A stretch of DNA of 15,102 nt from an uncultured Clostridium sp. (lineage in GTDB: Bacteria > Bacillota > Clostridia > TANB77 > CAG-508), in assembly GCA_947568605.1 (NCBI GenBank), contig CANOPV010000005.1, positions 1-15,102 of the forward strand. Reading direction: 5' to 3'. This document shows, in pieces, positions 7,090 to 14,769 of the stretch (the first letter of the stretch is position 1; the number at the start of each line of letters is the position of its first letter). The notes beneath the pieces are model-generated. The model saw nothing but the letters and a program-made list of their open reading frames with translations. It did no database searches and was not told the DNA's origin. The position numbers were made by a program, and so were the translations under genes.

Positions 7090-7125
7090 TAATGAATAAA
7101 TTCAAACAATAAAAAGGAGAAAATA

Positions 7126-9369
7126 ATGACAAAAATAAAAATGCGAACATACTATAAGCCATTTGTAGCATTAATAATAATTGCAATAACTTTACTATTT
7201 ATACAAGCAATGTGCGACCTAAAACTACCAGACTATATGTCAGAAATAGTAAATGTAGGTATACAATCAAATGGAATAGAACAAGTTGCACCAAATGCAA
7301 TAAGTGAAAAAAGTCTAAATATAATAACATATTTTATGGATTCAAACGAAATAAGTAAAATACAAGAAAACTATACAAAATTAGAAATAGGAGACAATAA
7401 ATATAAAGACACATATCCATTAAATAAAGATGAAAGCATATATGTATTAAAAGAAAATATATCAAAAGAAAACATAGAAAAACTAAATAAAATATTTGCA
7501 ACACATTGTGAAATAATTGTAGAAGTTATAAAAAATGTTACAAGTAATACTGAAACAATATCAGAATATGGAACAAGTAATAATAACTCAGTAAATTTGG
7601 ATTCAAATGCGTTACAACAATTAATACCAATTTTAGAACAAGTGCCACAAGAAAATATTGAAATAGCAAAGAAAAATGCACAAAATATTCCAGAAACAAC
7701 GTCAAAACAAGTTGGGCTAGTATTTACAAAAATGTTCTATGAAGAATTAGGAATGAATATATCAGACATACAACAAGGATATATTATAAAAATTGGACTG
7801 AAAATGATAGGAATATGTGCAATTGGAATAATTGCAGCAATTTTAGTTGGTTTAATAGCATCAAAAATAGGAGCAGGATTTGGAAGAAATTTAAGAAAAG
7901 ACATATTTGAAAAAGTAGAAAGTTTTTCCAATAAAGAATTTAACAAATTTAATGTTGCTTCATTAATAACAAGAACAACAAACGATGTAACAATTTTACA
8001 AAATACATCAGTTATGACAATAAGAATGTTAGCGTATGCACCAATTATGGGGGTTGGGGCATTAATAATGATGCTTGGAAAAACAACCAATATGACTTGG
8101 ACAATAGGAATAGGATGTTTAGGAATTTTAATTATAATTGCTATATTATTTATAGTAGTATTACCAAAAATAAAAAAGGTACAAAAATTAACAGATAAAA
8201 TAAATAAAGTAGCAAACGAAAATTTAACAGGTATAATGGTAATAAGAGCATTTGGAACACAAGAACACGAAGAAAAGAGATTTGATGAAGTAAATATAGA
8301 TGTAATGAAAACAAACAAATTTATAAATAGAACAATGGGAATAATGATGCCATCAATGTTTTTAATAATGGACTTATTAATAGTATTAATATTATGGGTA
8401 GGAGCAAAACAAATATCTGAATCTACTATTCAAGTAGGAGATTTAATGGCAGTTATGCAATATGGAATGCAAGTAATAATGTCATTTTTAATGATTTCAA
8501 TAATATTTGTAATGATACCAAGAGCAACCGTATCTGCTGGACGTATAAGAGAAGTATTAAATACTGAAAATAGTATAAAAGAACCAAAAGAGTCAAAAGA
8601 ATTTAACAAAGAAAAAATAGGATATGTAGAATTCAGAAATGTAGACTTTTCATATCCATTTGCAGATGAAAAGGTTTTAGATAATATAAATTTTGTTGCA
8701 AAACCAGGAGAAACAACTGCAATAATAGGAGCAACAGGAAGTGGAAAATCTACAATAATAAACTTAATACCGAGATTTTTTGATGTAACAAAAGGTGAAA
8801 TTCTAGTAAATGGTGTAGATGTTAAAGATTTAAAATTAGAAAAATTAAATTCACAAATAGGGTATGTTCCTCAAAAAGGTAACTTATTATCAGGAACAAT
8901 TAAAACTAATCTAAAATATGGAAACGAAAATGCAACAGAAGAATTTATGAAAAAATGTGCAGAAATCGCACAAGCAACAGATTTTATCGAAGATAAAGAA
9001 GAAAAATACAATTCAGAAATATCACAAGGAGCGAAAAATGTCTCAGGTGGTCAAAAACAAAGATTATCAATAGCAAGAGCATTAGTAACAGATGCACCAA
9101 TATATATTTTTGATGACAGTTTTTCAGCATTAGATTTTAAAACAGATACAAATTTAAGAAAAGCATTAAAAGAAAATTTAGGTGGAAAAACAATAATAAT
9201 TGTTGCACAAAGAGTTAGTACTATTATGAATGCAGAACAAATTATAGTATTAAATGAAGGTAAAATTGTAGGAAAAGGAACACATAAAGAATTATTAAAA
9301 AATTGTCCTACTTATTTTGAAATTGCGTCTTCACAATTAAGCGAGGAAGAACTAAAATTTGAAAAATAA
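7126..9369 (+). CDS. ABC exporter half-transporter with degenerate ATP site (heterodimer subunit 1)
   Basis: A 747-aa ABCB-type half exporter: transmembrane domain, then nucleotide-binding domain with Walker A GATGSGKST (535-543) and signature SGGQKQR (from S640). Walker B reads FDDS, so D664 replaces the catalytic glutamate, and the H-loop is VAQRVST with Gln695 instead of His. Known heterodimers such as BmrCD and TM287/288 have one subunit of this degenerate type, and the next gene supplies the complementary partner. The protein is about 150-170 residues longer than usual because of a polar stretch between the first helix (about 14-33) and the next (about 220-245), probably an external domain. 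AGGAG (7115-7119) lies 6 bases before the ATG. Likely exports drugs, peptides or lipids; substrate unknown. Confidence 0.92.
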   Translation: MTKIKMRTYYKPFVALIIIAITLLFIQAMCDLKLPDYMSEIVNVGIQSNGIEQVAPNAISEKSLNIITYFMDSNEISKIQENYTKLEIGDNKYKDTYPLNKDESIYVLKENISKENIEKLNKIFATHCEIIVEVIKNVTSNTETISEYGTSNNNSVNLDSNALQQLIPILEQVPQENIEIAKKNAQNIPETTSKQVGLVFTKMFYEELGMNISDIQQGYIIKIGLKMIGICAIGIIAAILVGLIASKIGAGFGRNLRKDIFEKVESFSNKEFNKFNVASLITRTTNDVTILQNTSVMTIRMLAYAPIMGVGALIMMLGKTTNMTWTIGIGCLGILIIIAILFIVVLPKIKKVQKLTDKINKVANENLTGIMVIRAFGTQEHEEKRFDEVNIDVMKTNKFINRTMGIMMPSMFLIMDLLIVLILWVGAKQISESTIQVGDLMAVMQYGMQVIMSFLMISIIFVMIPRATVSAGRIREVLNTENSIKEPKESKEFNKEKIGYVEFRNVDFSYPFADEKVLDNINFVAKPGETTAIIGATGSGKSTIINLIPRFFDVTKGEILVNGVDVKDLKLEKLNSQIGYVPQKGNLLSGTIKTNLKYGNENATEEFMKKCAEIAQATDFIEDKEEKYNSEISQGAKNVSGGQKQRLSIARALVTDAPIYIFDDSFSALDFKTDTNLRKALKENLGGKTIIIVAQRVSTIMNAEQIIVLNEGKIVGKGTHKELLKNCPTYFEIASSQLSEEELKFEK

Positions 9370-9380
9370 TCAAATTTTAC

Positions 9381-9481
9381 AGAACCCTCTGGCACTTTGT
9401 GCCACCTCCCTTAAATAAGGGAGGCAAGATCTTGGCCCCTTTATTAAGGGGGCTGTCGTGCGAAGCACGACTGGGGGTTCT
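9381..9481. repeat. 101-bp GC-rich four-hairpin element
   Basis: Bounded by AGAACCC and GGGTTCT. Four consecutive hairpins: GGCAC/GTGCC (9391-9403), CCTCCCTT/AAGGGAGG (9405-9424), CCCCTT/AAGGGG (9436-9451) and GTCGTGC/GCACGAC with loop GAA (9455-9471). GC content is far above the surroundings. It occupies almost the whole gap between the two exporter genes and contains no frame. The layout, terminal inverted repeats around several hairpins, suggests a MITE-like or REP-like mobile palindrome. In the mRNA it would form a compact structure just before the next ribosome site. Confidence 0.85.
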
Positions 9482-9507
9482 AAATAATAAATTACAAGGA
9501 GGAAGAA

Positions 9508-11358
9508 ATGGCAGAAAATAACAAAATGAGACATAGAGGTCCAATGGGAGGACCACCAGGAGCAAGACCAGTAGAAAAAGCCAAAGACTTTACAGGAACA
9601 CTAAAAAAACTATTAAAATATTTAGGAAAATATAAAATAGGAATAGTTATTGTAATTATCTGTGCAATACTATCTACCATATTTAATATAATAGGACCAA
9701 AAGTCATAGGAAATGCAACAACAGAAATCTATGAGGGCGTTATAAAGATGATTTCAGGCACAGGCGGAATAGATTTTGAAGCAATAAGAAATATAATTAT
9801 TATTTTAATAGGATTATATATAATTAGTGTATTGTTTTCTTACTTACAATCATATATAATGGTTGGAGTAGGAATGAAATTTACTTATACATTAAGAAAA
9901 AATATAAGTAAAAAAATAAATAAACTACCATTAAGATATTTTGATAAAAAGACTTATGGAGAAGTATTATCATATATAACAAATGATGTAGACACAATAG
10001 CACAAAATCTAAATCAAGGAATAACACAATTAATAACATCAATAACAACAATAGCAGGAATTTTAGTAATGATGTTTTCAATATCTTGGCAAATGACAAT
10101 AATTGCAATATTAGTTTTACCTATATCATCAATATTAATAATGATAATATTCAAAAAATCACAAAAATACTTTAAGGCACAACAAGAATATTTAGGACAC
10201 GTAAATGGTCATATAGAAGAAATGTATTCAAACCATAACATTATAAAAGTATTTAATGGTGAAAAAAAATCAGTGGAAGAATTTAAAAAATATAATGATA
10301 TATTATATCATTCAACTTGGAAATCTCAATTTTTATCAGGATTAATGCACCCAATAATGAATTTTATTGGAAATGTAGGATATGTTATTATATGTATATT
10401 AGGTGGATACTACGCAAGTCAAGGAATAATAACAGTGGGAAATATACAAAGTTTTATACAATATATGAAACAATTTACACAACCTATATCACAACTTGCA
10501 AATGTAAGTAATGTATTACAATCGACTATTGCAGCAGCAGAAAGAGTATTTGAATTCTTAGACGAAAAAGAAGAAGTACCAGATAATTCAAATACAGCAT
10601 CAATTGAAAATATAAAAGGAAATGTAGAATTTAAAAATGTAAAATTTCAATATGATAACAATAATGTACCAACAATAAAAAATTTTTCAGCCAAAGTGGA
10701 AGCAGGAAGGACAATTGCAATAGTAGGTCCAACAGGTGCAGGAAAAACAACAATAGTAAAATTATTAATGAGATTTTATGATGTAACAGATGGAGAAATT
10801 TTATTAGATAATATAAATATAAAAGACTTTAAAAGAAATGAGTTAAGAAGTGTATTTTCAATGGTTTTACAAGATACGTGGGCATTTAATGGAAGCATTA
10901 TGGAAAACATAAGATATGGAAATTTAGATGCAACAGATGAACAAGTTATAGATGCATCTAAAAAAGCGCAAGTAGACCACTTTGTAAGAACTTTATCAGA
11001 GGGATATAATACAATTTTAGATGAAGATACAACAAATATTTCACAAGGGCAAAAACAATTAATAACAATTGCAAGAGCATTTTTAGCAGATCCAAAAGTA
11101 TTAATATTAGATGAGGCGACATCATCTGTTGATACAAGAACAGAAATGCAAATACAAAAAGCAATGGATGAATTGATGAAAGGAAGAACAGTTTTTGTAA
11201 TTGCACATAGATTATCTACTATAAAAAATGCAGATTTAATTTTAGTTATGAATAATGGAGATATAATAGAAACTGGAACTCATAACGAATTAATGAAAAA
11301 AGGCGGATTTTATGAAAAACTATATAACAGTCAGTTTGAAGATATAGAAATAGCATAA
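9508..11358 (+). CDS. ABC exporter half-transporter with consensus catalytic residues (heterodimer subunit 2)
   Basis: A 616-aa ABCB-type half exporter. A short glycine/proline-rich N-terminus (RGPMGGPPGARP) precedes about six membrane helices from about residue 45 to 330. The nucleotide-binding domain has Walker A GPTGAGKTT (407-415), Walker B ILDEATSSVD with catalytic E536, and H567 in IAHRLST, all canonical. The signature is SQGQKQ (512-517) rather than SGGQ. In TM287/288-type heterodimers this signature faces the degenerate Walker site of the partner, so the two genes complement each other: one functional site and one degenerate site. AAGGAGG (9496-9502) lies 5 bases before the ATG. It follows subunit 1 across the 101-bp hairpin element and is 21 bases from the lipid kinase gene, so an operon is likely. 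Confidence 0.94.
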   Translation: MAENNKMRHRGPMGGPPGARPVEKAKDFTGTLKKLLKYLGKYKIGIVIVIICAILSTIFNIIGPKVIGNATTEIYEGVIKMISGTGGIDFEAIRNIIIILIGLYIISVLFSYLQSYIMVGVGMKFTYTLRKNISKKINKLPLRYFDKKTYGEVLSYITNDVDTIAQNLNQGITQLITSITTIAGILVMMFSISWQMTIIAILVLPISSILIMIIFKKSQKYFKAQQEYLGHVNGHIEEMYSNHNIIKVFNGEKKSVEEFKKYNDILYHSTWKSQFLSGLMHPIMNFIGNVGYVIICILGGYYASQGIITVGNIQSFIQYMKQFTQPISQLANVSNVLQSTIAAAERVFEFLDEKEEVPDNSNTASIENIKGNVEFKNVKFQYDNNNVPTIKNFSAKVEAGRTIAIVGPTGAGKTTIVKLLMRFYDVTDGEILLDNINIKDFKRNELRSVFSMVLQDTWAFNGSIMENIRYGNLDATDEQVIDASKKAQVDHFVRTLSEGYNTILDEDTTNISQGQKQLITIARAFLADPKVLILDEATSSVDTRTEMQIQKAMDELMKGRTVFVIAHRLSTIKNADLILVMNNGDIIETGTHNELMKKGGFYEKLYNSQFEDIEIA

Positions 11359-11379
11359 AAAACAGAAGGGTTGTTTTAA

Positions 11380-12294
11380 ATGAAATATAAATTATTATTA
11401 TTAGTTAACAAAAAATCAGGTAAAGAAATAATTGAAAGATATGTTCCAAAAATAATAGAAGAATTTCAAAAAAATAATTTTGAAGTTAATTTAGAATATA
11501 CAAAAGTAACTAATAATGCCACACAAATAATTAAAAATTATGAAAAAGATTTTGATATAGTTGTTTGCTGTGGAGGAGATGGAACTTTAAATCAAACAAT
11601 TAGTGGATTAATGGAAATAAATAAAAAAGTAAGTGTAGGCTTTATTCCATTAGGAACAGCTAACGACTTTGCTAAAAATTTTAATATAACAGATGATATT
11701 TTAAATTTACCATACAATATATTATCATATAAACCTAAAAAATGTGATACAGGGAAATTCAATGATAAATATTTTAACTATATAGCAGCATTTGGAGTAT
11801 GTACAAAAGTATCATATACAACAAAGAAATCTTTAAAAAAGAGATTTGGAAAAAAGGCATATTATATGAAAGCAATAAAAGAATTCTTTCATATAAAGTC
11901 ATATAAAGTAAAATTAATTTTTGATAATCAAGTTATAGAAGATGAATTTGTATATGGTGGAATAAGCAATTCTGTATCAATAGCAGGAATACAATGGTTA
12001 AAGCCAGAAGATATAGATTTATCAGACGGAAAATTTGAAGGGATATTTATTAGAAAACCAAAAAATCCTATTCAAACATTTAAAATATTTTATTCAATTG
12101 TTTCAAAGAAATATGAAAATCAAAAAGAAATACTATATTTTAAAACAGATAATTTAAAATTAGAAATATCAGATGAGGTAGCCTGGACATTAGATGGGGA
12201 ATATGGTGGAAGTTATGATAAAGTAAATATAAAAGCAATTAAAGAAAATATAGAATTTATAGTACCAGAAGTACCAAGAAAAAACATATCATAG
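11380..12294 (+). CDS. Diacylglycerol kinase-family lipid kinase
   Basis: A 304-aa cytosolic lipid kinase of the DagK/YegS/BmrU family, phosphorylating diacylglycerol or a related lipid with ATP. The N-terminus has the family's N-x-x-SGK pattern (VNKKSGKE). The nucleotide loop is GGDGTLNQ (65-72), followed by PLGTANDFAKNF (90-101). The C-terminal half has DLSDGKFEGIFIRKP, typical of the family's second domain. Length is normal. It starts 21 bases after the exporter subunit and is probably co-transcribed. The ribosome site is weak (AGAAGGG, 11364-11370, 9 bases from ATG). BmrU-type kinases sit beside a multidrug exporter gene in Bacillus, a parallel worth noting. True lipid substrate unknown; a sphingosine-kinase-like or undecaprenol-related role cannot be excluded. 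Confidence 0.9.
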   Translation: MKYKLLLLVNKKSGKEIIERYVPKIIEEFQKNNFEVNLEYTKVTNNATQIIKNYEKDFDIVVCCGGDGTLNQTISGLMEINKKVSVGFIPLGTANDFAKNFNITDDILNLPYNILSYKPKKCDTGKFNDKYFNYIAAFGVCTKVSYTTKKSLKKRFGKKAYYMKAIKEFFHIKSYKVKLIFDNQVIEDEFVYGGISNSVSIAGIQWLKPEDIDLSDGKFEGIFIRKPKNPIQTFKIFYSIVSKKYENQKEILYFKTDNLKLEISDEVAWTLDGEYGGSYDKVNIKAIKENIEFIVPEVPRKNIS

Positions 12295-12313
12295 AAATAT
12301 GGTATGTTTTTTT
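12279..12313 (+). terminator. Terminator overlapping the lipid kinase stop codon
   Basis: AAAAAACATATCATA (12279-12293) pairs with TATGGTATGTTTTTT (12298-12312) around GAAA, with one T-G wobble, and ends in a T-run. The TAG stop (12292-12294) is inside the hairpin, so the last codons form the left arm. It closes the export cluster. Confidence 0.85.
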
Positions 12314-12330
12314 CTTAAATATAAAATAAT

Positions 12331-12580
12331 TAGTTACTTTGCTACGCTTACTTTATTTTTTAATTTAACTCAAACATTCAATTCTTTGTTAAAAATATTT
12401 AAAAATATGCTTTTGGCTCCAATCGCTTCGCGAAGTTGTCGCCCACAAAAGCAATTTTTAAATACCTTTTAGCTGGAATTTCACTAAATAATATGTTAAA
12501 AAAATAATTCTTTAACTCGAATTGTCTTAAAAAACTATTTTTAAATATTTTTTAACTCGAATTTCATTTTAAAATAGAAA
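12331..12580 (-). repeat. Long fold-back repeat, copy C (inverted, partly decayed)
   Basis: Relative to copies A and B this one is reverse-complemented. It keeps the GCTACGCTT edge, the CAAACATTCAATTCTT segment and the central stem: ATTTAAAAATATGCTTTTG (12397-12415) pairs with CAAAAGCAATTTTTAAAT (12446-12463). The apex holds the perfect palindrome CTTCGCGAAG (12426-12435). The right side carries TTTAACTCGAATT twice (12511 and 12551), as if part of an arm had been duplicated. It fills the gap between the convergent lipid kinase and flippase genes and may serve as the flippase 3' structure, as no classical minus-strand terminator is seen. Confidence 0.75.
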
Positions 12581-12588
12581 ATAAATAA

Positions 12589-13932
12589 TTAAATAACAAT
12601 TTTATTATGTTTTCTTAATTCCAAAATTAATAACCCAAGACTTAGAGAAAAATTAAAAATCTCACTTATATAAATTGAAATAATATACCCTTTTATACTC
12701 ATAATAGGAACTAAAAAATATATAATTGCAACAGTAAATAATAAATCAATTATATTTATAACCATAACCCTAACTTGAACATTAATGCCTTTTAAAATAC
12801 TATCAACAACATTATCAATATAAATAAAAATTATAACAGGTGCTAATAACTTTAAATAATATCCACATTCAGTATTTTGAAAAATTACCAATGATAACTT
12901 ATTTGCAAAAGCATAAATTAAAACAGTCGATAAAACTGAAAATAAAGAAGTAAGAATTAAAACAAATATACTTACTTCTTTTATTCTTTTATAATCTCTT
13001 TTAGCATAATACCTAGAAAATTCAGGTATAAGTAAAGTACTAAAAGAAATTATAAAAAGAATAGGAAACATTATAATTTGCATAGACATACCAGAAATAA
13101 TACCATATTTAGATAAAGCAATACTACACTCAATACCACTTTTTTCCAAACTAGAAGGAATAATAAGTTGTTTTACAGTAGAAAGTCCAGAACGAAGATA
13201 AGAAGTCAATGCAACTGGAACAGATACACCAAGTAATTTTTTAGTATAAGAATCATTAGAAGTGCATTTTACATTAACTTTATAAATATTTTTATCAAAA
13301 CAATATAAAATAAATAAGTATAAAAACGCTCCAATTTCAGAAACTAAATCACCTAAAATCAATGCGAAACAAGCGTTTTCTATTGTTAAAGGCATAAAAA
13401 GTGAAAATAAAAATGCAATAGAAGAAATTTTTATAAATTGTTCTATAAATTGAGATGAAGCGGTTTTGTACACTTTTCTAACAGCATTAAAATATCCAGT
13501 AATAGCAGAAGACATAGAAATAAAAGGCAAAGCAATGCAAATCATATATATTATAGTTTTATTTACTTTATTATGAAAGCAAGTTATTAGTATAAAATCA
13601 GAATTTAGTAGAATAATAACACTAGCCAAAATTCCACAAGATAGGCTTAAAATGATGGCTTTTATAATAATTTTTTTAACACACACAGTATTATTTAAAG
13701 CAATTTCTTCTGATATAATACGAGTAGTAGCAAGGTTAATTCCAGCAGAAGCAAGAGTAATACCAAAAGCATATATAGACATTATTAATTGAAAAATACC
13801 AAAAGCTTCTGTACTTATTTTGGTAGAAACATAAGAATTAAAATATAAGCCAATAACTTTTAAAATAAGAGAGGTAATTATTAATATAGTTGAATTAAAA
13901 AGAAAGGTTTTTAGTTTTTTCAAGAAAATCAC
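12589..13932 (-). CDS. SpoVB/MurJ-like polysaccharide or lipid-linked flippase
   Basis: A 447-aa integral membrane protein with about 12-14 hydrophobic segments and few charges, in the MOP (MATE/oligosaccharide flippase) superfamily. The N-terminal pattern, a short basic start then LIITSLILKVIGLYFNSYVS, and GIFQLIMSIYAFGITLASAGI resemble the stage V sporulation protein B branch, which flips cell-wall or spore-cortex lipid-linked precursors. It is slightly shorter than typical SpoVB (about 500 aa). The start is uncertain: GTG at 13932 has no ribosome site, whereas the TTG at 13923 (444 aa, MKKLKTFLFNS) has AGGTGA about 6 bases upstream. It is the only minus-strand gene in the window, flanked on both sides by inverted copies of the fold-back repeat. 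A more general polysaccharide exporter role is possible. Confidence 0.85.
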   Translation of the reverse strand: MIFLKKLKTFLFNSTILIITSLILKVIGLYFNSYVSTKISTEAFGIFQLIMSIYAFGITLASAGINLATTRIISEEIALNNTVCVKKIIIKAIILSLSCGILASVIILLNSDFILITCFHNKVNKTIIYMICIALPFISMSSAITGYFNAVRKVYKTASSQFIEQFIKISSIAFLFSLFMPLTIENACFALILGDLVSEIGAFLYLFILYCFDKNIYKVNVKCTSNDSYTKKLLGVSVPVALTSYLRSGLSTVKQLIIPSSLEKSGIECSIALSKYGIISGMSMQIIMFPILFIISFSTLLIPEFSRYYAKRDYKRIKEVSIFVLILTSLFSVLSTVLIYAFANKLSLVIFQNTECGYYLKLLAPVIIFIYIDNVVDSILKGINVQVRVMVINIIDLLFTVAIIYFLVPIMSIKGYIISIYISEIFNFSLSLGLLILELRKHNKIVI

Positions 13933-13961
13933 CTAATTCAATATATGAATAAGTGAATTTA

Positions 13962-13989
13962 ATTATAACTTACTATAATTCACAGTAAA
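13962..13989 (-). promoter_or_regulatory. Probable flippase promoter
   Basis: Read on the minus strand, TTTACT (13989-13984) and TATAAT (13967-13962) are 16 bases apart, about 40 bases before the likely TTG start. The -10 is perfect and the -35 is 4 of 6. Confidence 0.55.
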
Positions 13990-14000
13990 AAAAATTAAAG

Positions 14001-14160
14001 TCGCTTCGCTTTCTTCGGCTTAAAATTATTTTTAAATTTAAATTAGACATTCAATTCTTCGTTAAAATTGTTTTTTTAATTCATTGGCTCCAAATTGCTG
14101 AAGTAAGCTTGTGGCATAATTTCATAAAAAAAATAACCCTTTAACTCGAATTGTATTAAA
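14001..14160 (-). repeat. Long fold-back repeat, copy D (degenerate)
   Basis: The inverted left part matches the others (CTTCGGCTTAAAATTATT at 14013-14030, then ACATTCAATTCTTC and GGCTCCAA). The central stem has been lost and the apex is rearranged. TTTAACTCGAATTGT (14140-14154) matches 12511-12525 in copy C, so C and D share a right-end variant absent from A and B. It lies between the flippase promoter and the tRNA promoter. Confidence 0.6.
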
Positions 14161-14201
14161 AAACATCTTTGTAAAATTTTTGTAAATTTATCAAAATAAC
14201 C

Positions 14202-14230
14202 TTGACAAATATAAAATAACATATTATACT
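14202..14230 (+). promoter_or_regulatory. Consensus promoter of tRNA-Met
   Basis: TTGACA (14202-14207) and TATACT (14225-14230) with a 17-base spacer. It is the strongest promoter match in the window and lies 24 bases before the tRNA. Confidence 0.88.
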
Positions 14231-14253
14231 AAATAAGTAATTAATTTATTTAT

Positions 14254-14330
14254 GGCGAAGTAGCTCAGTTGGCTAGAGCACGCGGTTCATACCCGCGGTG
14301 TCGAGAGTTCGAATCTCCCCTTCGCTACCA
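14254..14330 (+). tRNA. tRNA-Met (CAT), elongator type, CCA encoded
   Basis: A full cloverleaf: acceptor GGCGAAG (14254-14260) with CTTCGCT, a G1-T72 wobble and CTTCGCTACCA at the 3' end; D arm GCTC-AGTTGGCTAGA-GC; anticodon stem CGCGG/CCGCG with loop TTCATAC (CAT at 14288-14290); T arm GAGAG-TTCGAAT-CTC. The anticodon stem lacks the three consecutive G-C pairs of initiator tRNA, and there is no C1-A72 mismatch. The G1-T72 pair and GCTACCA end match the Bacillus elongator tRNA-Met from memory. tRNA-Ile2 (lysidine-modified CAT) is less likely. Confidence 0.93.
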
Positions 14331-14346
14331 AAATGAGCAATATGAA

Positions 14347-14380
14347 TTAAGTTATAGAAATATTATTTTCTATAACTTAA
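14347..14380. other. Perfect 14-bp hairpin after the tRNA
   Basis: TTAAGTTATAGAAA (14347-14360) and TTTCTATAACTTAA (14367-14380) enclose TATTAT. There is no T-run after it, so termination would be weak. It may be a processing or partial-termination signal between the tRNA and the DUF1292 gene, which has no promoter of its own that I can defend. Confidence 0.5.
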
Positions 14381-14418
14381 AATATATTGACCATAAAATT
14401 GAAAGGAGAATATAATTT

Positions 14419-14721
14419 ATGGATAACGAAAATGAAGAACTAGATAATATAATAGTATTAAACGATGAAGAAGGAAAAGAAGTTGAATTTGAATTTTTAG
14501 ATTTAGTAGAATTAGACGGAGAAGAATACGTTGTATTATTACCAATAGAAGATGAAGAAAGCGAAGATGAAGGAGAAGTAGTAATATTAAAAGTAGAAGA
14601 TACAGAAAATGAAGAAGAAGAATCTTATGTAAGTGTAGATGATGAAGAAATACTTAACCAAGTATTTGAAATTTTTAAAGAAAAATTTAAAGATGAATTT
14701 AACTTTATTGAAGAAGAATAA
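14419..14721 (+). CDS. DUF1292 (YrzB-like) acidic protein, 100 aa
   Basis: Small, extremely acidic cytosolic protein. The N-terminal 55 residues have the DUF1292 pattern: IIVLNDEEGKEVEFEFLDLV, then ELDGEEYVVLLPIED and VVILKVE. After an acidic linker the C-terminal segment EILNQVFEIFKEKFKDEF is probably a helix. The biochemical function of the family is unknown; it is widespread and conserved in Firmicutes. AAGGAG lies at about 14402-14407, roughly 11 bases before the ATG. It follows the tRNA hairpin and is closed by a strong terminator; it could be co-transcribed with the tRNA. Length is normal for the family. Confidence 0.9.
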   Translation: MDNENEELDNIIVLNDEEGKEVEFEFLDLVELDGEEYVVLLPIEDEESEDEGEVVILKVEDTENEEEESYVSVDDEEILNQVFEIFKEKFKDEFNFIEEE

Positions 14722-14769
14722 AAGTTTCGTAAACAGAAAAAATATTGAATGATTTTATAAAAAATAATC

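Larger units (their letters stand above)
6702..7109. repeat. 16-bp direct repeat bracketing two palindromic elements
   Basis: GAATAAATTCAAACAA occurs at 6702-6717, overlapping the last sense codon and the stop of the MacB-like gene, and again at 7094-7109. Between them lie the 123-bp fold-back and copy B. Deleting 392 bp (one repeat plus the insert) would leave the stop 26 nt from the next gene's ATG. This could be a target-site duplication or an unequal-recombination duplication. Confidence 0.7.

Noticed and set aside
9370..9507. Target-site duplication around the 101-bp hairpin element
   Set aside because: The flanks TTTTAC and AAATAA show no convincing direct repeat, so insertion is inferred only from composition and terminal symmetry.
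14254..14330. Initiator tRNA-fMet or lysidine tRNA-Ile
   Set aside because: The anticodon stem lacks the three G-C pairs and the 1-72 mismatch of initiators. The acceptor and end match elongator tRNA-Met better than tRNA-Ile2.
14388..14417. TTGACC and TATAAT 18 bases apart before the DUF1292 gene
   Set aside because: The -10 lies right at the start codon (14419), so a transcript from it would begin inside the coding sequence. The match comes from the ribosome-site region.
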